From CAYWNA01 sp964459305 (GTDB lineage: Bacteria > Planctomycetota > Planctomycetia > Pirellulales > Pirellulaceae), in contig CAYWNA010000352.1 in the NCBI GenBank assembly GCA_964459305.1, positions 1 through 11,368 on the forward strand: 11,368 nucleotides of DNA, written 5' to 3'. The notes below the pieces were generated by a model. That model saw only the letters and a list, made by a program, of their open reading frames with translations, was not told where the DNA came from and did no database searches. Below, in pieces: positions 6,932 to 11,368 of the stretch (the first letter of the stretch is position 1; each line of letters opens with the position of its first letter). The position numbers were made by a program, and so were the translations under genes.

Positions 6932-8374
6932 TTACAGCTTACCCGAAATCCTTGACAGTGTTGGCGTGTTCGCAATCTCCTGCCCGTCGACAAACAGACT
7001 CAGGCCTTGGCCTCTGCCATATTTCCCGCCGTTTTTGTCCCAGACGATCGTCAGGTTCCGGCCATGGTAGCGTACGTTGTCGAGGCAGAAATAGTCCCAG
7101 GTGTTTTCAGGCAACAGCGGGTTCACTTCGACAACGTCATCCACCCGCGGCCGGAGCCCCACCAGTCCGGTGATGATCAGGTCATTGTAGGTCGAGTGGT
7201 TGTAGTCCTTGCCGCCTTTTTTCGCACTCCATGTTCCGTTTCCCCACGACTTCAGCCGTGTACGCGCAATCCAGTCACCGGTATAGGGATGAAGGTCCTC
7301 ATCGATCCACGGAACAACCTTTCCATCTTCTCTCTTGAGCTGATGGCACTTGGTGTAGATTTTCAGCGTTTCGAAATAGTCCTTTCTGTCGATCACATCC
7401 TGCTCGTAGTTGTTCAAGAGATTGGCAAGAGCGGTTAGCACGCTTCAGGTGGCCAGCGGCCAACTCGGGCCGTTCCATTGGCATTCATGTCCGTCATAGG
7501 AAGGCCTGAACTTCGGATGACGCTGTTCCGCAAATGTCGGCCCGAATCGCGCATAAAACCCTTTGGGAGCCATCAGCTCTTTCCATCCTGCTTCGTATCC
7601 GAGATCGGGCAGGTTGAAATACCAGGGGGTGAAACCGTAGAGTTCACGCACATCCACAAGCGGCGTGCCATCCACGGGCAGAATCTTGAAGAACTGCACT
7701 TCTTCATCCCACAGCTTCGCCTGGACCAGTTGCTTGATGCGGTCTGCTCTGCTCTCAAAGCGTTCCGCCAGCATCGTATTCCCCGCCATCCGGGAGATTG
7801 CGGCGATGGCTTTGGCGTCGCCGTACATGAAGCTATTGAGAGTCGGACGGAAACCGTGACCGCCGATGGACACCTCTCCGCCGTCCCGGTCGTCGATCGT
7901 ATAAAACAGGCCGTTCTCCCGTTGGCCGATGTGGTGTCGGCCCCATTTCCACCCGGTCTCCCAGGCTTCATAGTTCTTGACGAGGTCGGGGAGAAGCTCG
8001 GTCAGCAAGTCCTTGTTCGGGGTCACCAGGTGCCGAGCATAGAACGCATTGGCGATCCAGAAACTGTAACGCCGCGGCTCGCCGCCCTTCCGCAGTTACG
8101 TGCGCTCAAAGTCCCGGTCGGGGCATTCAAAGAGTGGAATGTTTTCATCCAGAAACGAGATCGCATCCTTGTTGGGGACGTTCGCGTACAGTTTCTCGTC
8201 ATCCGCATTGAACCGCGTGGCATAGCCCTGAAGCTTGGCGCTATCGAGGATCAGCCGGTTCGGTGCGAGCGGCGGAAGCGTTGAAATATTCGTCCCTGCT
8301 GAGGCGGCCGAGGCCAGCAGGCAGAACACGAAGTGTGGAGTCGCGGCGGTCAATCGGATCAGGGTATGTTTCAT
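6932..8374 (-). pseudogene. MGH1-like glycoside hydrolase, broken by a deletion/TAA and an in-frame TGA
   Basis: Three ORF pieces lie in one frame. Piece 1 (8374-8096) has a signal peptide (MKHTLIRLTAATPHFVFCLLASAASA) and ends with ENIPLFECPDRDFERT then TAA. Translation after the TAA continues as LRKGGEPRRYSFWIANAFYARHL, then piece 2 (to 7445) from VTPNKDLLTELLPDLVKNYEAWE to ECQWNGPSWPLAT and TGA. Piece 3 resumes at once with SVLTALANLLNNY and ends LSRISGKL at 6932. In intact homologues I recall, about 65-70 residues separate FERT from the RKGG segment, so the TAA appears to sit at a deletion junction. The TGA replaces what is often Ser and could be one change from TCA. The family is an (alpha/alpha)6 glycosidase with a WNGPSWP motif analogous to WRGPVW of related hydrolases. 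It lies 35 bp downstream of the isomerase-like gene. Not functional as one protein. Confidence 0.82.
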
Positions 8375-8409
8375 TTGCACGATCTGCTTTGGCTTTGGTT
8401 CTGATCTGG

Positions 8410-9327
8410 CTACTTTGCCGCGGCCTTGATTTTTGCCCAAGCCTGGTAGGCTCGCTTGAGTTTACCAGGGATGTCGCCGGTTTGCGTGTAGCCCATCGTG
8501 CCCAGCGGGCCTTGGTAGTCAATCTCGCGGAGCGTCCGGACTAGGGGCACCATGTCGAAGCTGCCTTCGCCCAGGATCTTGTGCGTGGCCTTGTCCTGGT
8601 CCGTGCCCTGAAGGACGACGATCATCAAGTAGGGCTCTGCTTTCGCTAGGTCCTCGCGAAGTTTTTCGAGATCCCGATTGCCGACGGCCTGCCAGTGGTG
8701 CAGGTGAAACACCGCGCCGACGTTACGCCGATCGACGGCCTGGGCGATCCGCACATTGTCGTCGATTGTTTCGATCCAATTGCCGATATGCATGTACGGT
8801 GCGACGCCACCCAGACCGTACTTCTCCGCATCGTCCGACATCTCGCGGAGGATCTTCACCGCCATCTCAACCGCCTGGGGATTTTTTCGGTCCAGCTTCT
8901 TGCGACTGCCGACCGACGGGATCAAAACGACCTGCGTGTCCTTCAGCAGCGGCAGGTTGTCCTTGATAACCTGTGGGTACGTGCCGTCCTCGATATAGAA
9001 CCGAGCATGGATGGCGGTTAGTCGCATGTTGTGCTTCTTCAGCGCCGCAAGATAAGCCGGCAGCATTTTCCACCGGTTAGGATCATCCTTGAGCGAGAGC
9101 ATGGCGCCGCCATAGCCGCACTCGGCGAGGATCTCGATTTGCGTGGCCGGTTCGCTCCACTTGTAGTTGTAAAACCAGTTGGTCATCGCGAAGTGGTGGT
9201 CTTGCCAGTGCAACTCCTGCACGAGATCGACCTGCATCGGCTCCTCGGCCGATAAGGTGGCCAGACTGGCCGCACACGCACAGACAATCGACACGAGGTG
9301 GGGCGTTCTCAGGGGCAATCGCGTCAT
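8410..9327 (-). CDS. Exported sugar phosphate isomerase/epimerase-like protein (xylose isomerase-like TIM barrel)
   Basis: The frame is open back to 9426, but ATG at 9327 has AAGGAG six bases upstream and starts a signal peptide (MTRLPLRTPHLVSIVCACAASLATLSA, cleavage near 27), leaving a 305-residue precursor. The body fits the AP-endonuclease-2/xylose isomerase-like TIM barrel family: barrel-strand segments around GYGGAMLSL (71-79), MRLTAIHARFYI (101-112), VVLIPSVG (133-140), MHIGNWIET (179-187) and NVGAVFHLHHW (202-212), whose histidines and acids are typical metal ligands. Exported members beside Gfo/Idh/MocA dehydrogenases are frequent in planctomycetes. The usual reaction would be isomerisation, epimerisation or 3-keto-sugar processing, but the substrate is unknown. 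It is between the dehydrogenase (282 bp upstream) and the glycosidase pseudogene. It looks intact. Confidence 0.82.
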   Translation of the reverse strand: MTRLPLRTPHLVSIVCACAASLATLSAEEPMQVDLVQELHWQDHHFAMTNWFYNYKWSEPATQIEILAECGYGGAMLSLKDDPNRWKMLPAYLAALKKHNMRLTAIHARFYIEDGTYPQVIKDNLPLLKDTQVVLIPSVGSRKKLDRKNPQAVEMAVKILREMSDDAEKYGLGGVAPYMHIGNWIETIDDNVRIAQAVDRRNVGAVFHLHHWQAVGNRDLEKLREDLAKAEPYLMIVVLQGTDQDKATHKILGEGSFDMVPLVRTLREIDYQGPLGTMGYTQTGDIPGKLKRAYQAWAKIKAAAK

Positions 9328-9381
9328 CGGTGTCTCCTTGAAGTTGAATCGCTGGAGCATGTTGTCACTCGTTCTTAGAGG

Positions 9382-9448
9382 GTAGCGGAAGTCGCCAAGA
9401 CTTTCGGCCAGTTGTCCAGCGGCCACAACTTTACGCGAGTTTCGCTAC
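9382..9448. repeat. Long imperfect palindrome (REP/MITE-like)
   Basis: Arms 9382-9409 and 9421-9448 are 28 bases each and match as inverted repeats at 20 of 28 positions by hand alignment, with an 11-nt loop. The outer six bases (GTAGCG/CGCTAC) and the inner GGCC are perfect. It lies in the non-coding gap between the dehydrogenase and isomerase-like genes. The outer sequence recalls a dispersed repeat of Pirellulales genomes, an unchecked memory. Confidence 0.6.
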
Positions 9449-9460
9449 GACGGTAACTGA

Positions 9461-9500
9461 TCTGGTTGTGGGCGGGTCTCTCTGGTTGTGGGCGGGTCTC
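9461..9500. repeat. Perfect 20-bp tandem duplication
   Basis: Bases 9461-9480 and 9481-9500 are identical, beginning TCTGGTTGTG. The second copy runs directly into the hairpin group at 9493-9588, so the duplication appears to involve the left end of that element, as replication slippage or repeat insertion would leave. Confidence 0.9.
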
Positions 9501-9588
9501 CTGACCCGACCACCGTGTGGACCGAAGGTCTCCCGTCCCGCCAGTGGAGACCTTCGGTCGGTGAAGTCGGGCGGTCGGGAGACCGCCC
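9493..9588. repeat. Group of three perfect GC-rich hairpins
   Basis: Three inverted repeats follow one another: CGGGTC/GACCCG at 9493-9508 (6-bp arms, 4-nt loop), a 14-bp stem with arms 9520-9533 and 9546-9559 (12-nt loop), and GGGCGGTC/GACCGCCC at 9569-9588 (8-bp arms, 4-nt loop). They lie just after the dehydrogenase stop at 9610 on the minus strand. No U-tract follows, so they are unlikely to be plain intrinsic terminators, but such folding could shape mRNA decay or reduce read-through into the isomerase gene. The make-up resembles dispersed repeats in planctomycete genomes. Confidence 0.75.
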
Positions 9589-9609
9589 CGAAGCAGGGGT
9601 AAACGTACG

Positions 9610-11052
9610 TCAGACTTCGCTCTCCGTCGGCACGACAAACGGCTGACGATACTCGCGCACGAGCATGGCGTCGGCCGCGGCGCTGCCGGCGAACTGCTCT
9701 TTGTCCGGATCGAATTGGAGCCAGGGGCCCACGGTGAGCTGGGTCTTTTCGATATCGACGCCGTTATCGGCCAAGTGCTTCTTCGTTCGCTCGAATGTGT
9801 CTTTCGGGTCGTCGAACAGTCTGTGCGATGCGAGTTGGTCGAGGATCTCTTGCGGGGCAGCCTGTCGTCCGAGCCGATACGAGATGTTCCCCAGGTGGCA
9901 CAGCCCGGCCGAGAGGTGCCCGCCGAAAACCTCTGCGTTCAAATGGTCGCGGTCGCGGCTGTGAACCGCCTCGATGAAATTGCCGAAATGGTCGTCGCTC
10001 TTGCCTGTGAACTTCTCGACCAGCTTGCCGTCTGGAGCGAAAAACGCACTGCTCCCGGCAGCCATCCCGACGTAGCCTTCGCTGCCGGTGAAAACCGCGC
10101 CCCCGTGACGGTGAAATCTGGGAGTCGGCAGCCCGCGAACTTCCTGCACGAAGGTAACGTCGCCAAAATCATGCACGGCCACCTGCGTGTTGGGCGTCTG
10201 GGCCGAATCGGCGTAGCCAAGTCGACCGCCGTAACACATCGTCGCGCGGGGTAGCCGTGTCGCGCCCAGGCCGAATCGGACCAAGTCAGCCCGGTGGACG
10301 TCGCTGTTGCCGATGTCGCCGTTGCCCGTTTCCCAGAACCAGTGCCAGTCGTAGTGGAAGTTGCGTCGCGTGATCGGGCTCATCGGCGCCGGCCCGGCCC
10401 ACAGGTTGTAGTCCAAGCTGTCGGGTACCTTGCCTTCGACGACGGATCCAATCGAACCGCGGCGCTTGTAGGTGATGCTCCGCGCCAAAATGACCTTGCC
10501 CAACTTGCGTTCGGCGATGAACCGGGCGGCCGCCTTGCAAGTTCCATCCGAGCGATATTGCGTGCCGACCTGACAGATGCGGTCGTACTTCCTCGCCGCC
10601 TGCACCATGCGTCGGCCTTCGCTGATGTTATGGCTGACCGGCTTCTCGACGTAAACGTCTTTGCCCGCCTGCATCGCCCAGATGGCGGCCAACGCGTGCC
10701 AGTGATTGCAGGTGGCGATCGAAACGACGTCGATCGACTTGTCGTCGATGATCTTTCTGAGGTCCTGCAATGCAGCCACCTTCCGCTTCTGGCGTTTGCC
10801 CATGCCGTCGGCATGGCGTGCGGCGCGGCTGATGTCCGCATCGCAAATCGCGACCACATCGCAATCGCCGCGGCCAGCAAACGCCCCAGCGTGAACCGGA
10901 CCGCGAATACCCGTCCCGATCACTGCGACCGACAACCGCTCGTTGGCGGAGGCTTTCTTCGGTTCCGCGGCAGAAGCAGCCAACGCAGGCCCGGCCAATG
11001 CCGCGGTAGCCGCCAGAATCGAATCTTCCAGGAATTGACGACGTGTAAACAT
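9610..11052 (-). CDS. Tat-exported Gfo/Idh/MocA family dehydrogenase
   Basis: The start at 11052 is chosen over the frame's first ATG (11127) because AAAGGAA lies about seven bases upstream and the protein then begins with a twin-arginine signal (TRRQFLEDS at 3-11, hydrophobic stretch, cleavage near 25-29). The 480-residue precursor has the Rossmann motif VIGTGIRG (44-51), a strand ending AICDAD (68-73), NHWH (116-119), the family signature EKP (136-138) and GNGDIGNSDVHRADLVRFGLG, the usual substrate-side helix of planctomycete members. Such enzymes use NAD(P) to oxidise or reduce sugars and related alcohols; Tat export fits a folded, cofactor-loaded protein outside the cytoplasm, as in glucose-fructose oxidoreductase. 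It is the first gene of the minus-strand sugar set. Substrate unknown; sequence appears intact. Confidence 0.9.
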   Translation of the reverse strand: MFTRRQFLEDSILAATAALAGPALAASAAEPKKASANERLSVAVIGTGIRGPVHAGAFAGRGDCDVVAICDADISRAARHADGMGKRQKRKVAALQDLRKIIDDKSIDVVSIATCNHWHALAAIWAMQAGKDVYVEKPVSHNISEGRRMVQAARKYDRICQVGTQYRSDGTCKAAARFIAERKLGKVILARSITYKRRGSIGSVVEGKVPDSLDYNLWAGPAPMSPITRRNFHYDWHWFWETGNGDIGNSDVHRADLVRFGLGATRLPRATMCYGGRLGYADSAQTPNTQVAVHDFGDVTFVQEVRGLPTPRFHRHGGAVFTGSEGYVGMAAGSSAFFAPDGKLVEKFTGKSDDHFGNFIEAVHSRDRDHLNAEVFGGHLSAGLCHLGNISYRLGRQAAPQEILDQLASHRLFDDPKDTFERTKKHLADNGVDIEKTQLTVGPWLQFDPDKEQFAGSAAADAMLVREYRQPFVVPTESEV

Positions 11053-11223
11053 GAATTGATTCCTTTTATCGGCCCCCGAAGGGGAAACCCTTGGACTCGC
11101 GGACGTCGACCTAGCCGACGCGACCAAGCCACCAAGCGGACGTGACTAATGTTTGCACAGTTTTAGTTGGCGAGAAACACGGCTATTTCCACAGTCGCGG
11201 CATCGGGAACGGCGCATTTGTTT

Positions 11224-11238
11224 CTAAGCACTGCTTAG
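11224..11238. promoter_or_regulatory. 15-base palindrome, possible operator for the dehydrogenase gene
   Basis: CTAAGCA-C-TGCTTAG is a perfect palindrome about one central base, about 170 bases upstream of the dehydrogenase start. The length and symmetry suit a dimeric regulator, but no regulator gene is in view and the distance is long, so an operator role is a guess. Confidence 0.3.
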
Positions 11239-11334
11239 CCCAGTGTATCACAATGACGGCGTTCCAGGTTGGCTACGACGTAGTCCCAAATCAGAATGAT
11301 TCGTGCCGGAGGCGTGTCGGACATCTGCAGGTAA

Positions 11335-11355
11335 ACGCAAGTTGCTAACTTGCGT
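11335..11355. repeat. Perfect hairpin at the right edge
   Basis: ACGCAAGTT (11335-11343) and AACTTGCGT (11347-11355) form a 9-bp stem with a 3-nt loop. The sequence is similar in style to small dispersed palindromes of planctomycetes and may continue past the window. Confidence 0.55.
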
Positions 11356-11368
11356 CGGTGCGCCACCG

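Larger units (their letters stand above)
11053..11368. other. Intergenic region upstream of the dehydrogenase, with palindromes and no convincing gene
   Basis: This 316-bp edge region holds the ribosome site of the dehydrogenase, a small CCCC-UUC-GGGG hairpin in its leader (11074-11084), a 15-base palindrome (11224-11238), an 11-base palindrome CTACG-A-CGTAG (11273-11283) and a 9-bp-arm hairpin at the right edge. A 68-codon plus-strand frame (11142-11348) lacks family resemblance or a good ribosome site and is not called. I cannot identify a clear promoter. Confidence 0.5.

Noticed and set aside
7445..7447. TGA as a selenocysteine or recoded codon
   Set aside because: The position is usually Ser rather than Cys in the family, no stem-loop of SECIS type is evident, and a second stop plus a deletion in the same gene argue for decay. 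Intact genes here end in TGA normally.
7478..8284. 268-codon plus-strand ORF across the glycosidase pseudogene
   Set aside because: It spans pieces that have family motifs on the opposite strand and shows no domain of its own.
9461..9588. CRISPR array
   Set aside because: There are only two adjacent repeat copies without spacers; the remaining structure is hairpins, and no cas genes are present.
10294..11145. 283-codon plus-strand ORF over the dehydrogenase gene
   Set aside because: It mirrors the Gfo/Idh/MocA coding sequence and has no recognisable motif or ribosome site.
11142..11348. 68-codon plus-strand ORF in the right-edge intergenic region
   Set aside because: It contains the palindromes, lacks a Shine-Dalgarno and resembles no family I know.

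Overview
The window most resembles a chromosomal segment of a planctomycete, probably of the Pirellulales type. The reasons are a Tat-exported Gfo/Idh/MocA dehydrogenase beside an exported xylose-isomerase-like TIM barrel, a GH141-like beta-helix protein and an MGH1-like glycosidase that I associate with this group, and GC-rich palindromic intergenic repeats. This is recognition from memory; no database search was possible.

Left third (23-3470, all minus strand): a purine-salvage cluster read hpt -> ade -> apt -> purine permease. Hpt (hypoxanthine phosphoribosyltransferase) and Ade (adenine deaminase) overlap by 23 bases. Apt (adenine phosphoribosyltransferase) follows after 147 bp and is clearly less GC-rich than ade. 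The NCS2/AzgA-type permease ends in a premature stop after 105 codons. Together the genes would take up adenine and hypoxanthine and convert them to AMP directly (Apt) or to IMP (Ade then Hpt).

Middle (3471-6760): a short divergent promoter region, then an intact exported parallel beta-helix protein (GH141-like, plus strand, 3587-5470). Facing it, with only 3 bp between stop codons, is a paralogue (minus strand, 5474-6760) that keeps the N-terminal part but has lost most of the beta-helix.

Right third (6932-11052, minus strand): a carbohydrate-processing set read Gfo/Idh/MocA dehydrogenase -> exported sugar isomerase/epimerase-like protein -> MGH1-like glycoside hydrolase -> truncated beta-helix paralogue. 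The glycoside hydrolase is a pseudogene: its three parts lie in one reading frame, but a deletion junction forms TAA and a TGA interrupts the catalytic-domain motif. A 282-bp gap between dehydrogenase and isomerase holds a long imperfect palindrome, a 20-bp tandem repeat and three perfect hairpins. The 316 bp at the right edge hold palindromes but no convincing gene.

Overall, an apparently intact purine-salvage core lies next to a polysaccharide-utilisation locus under decay. Three of the nine protein genes are broken or truncated. I see no CRISPR array, RNA gene, transposase or phage gene, and nothing that makes a convincing case for a new molecular system. The most distinctive signals are the pattern of gene decay and the dispersed palindromic repeats.
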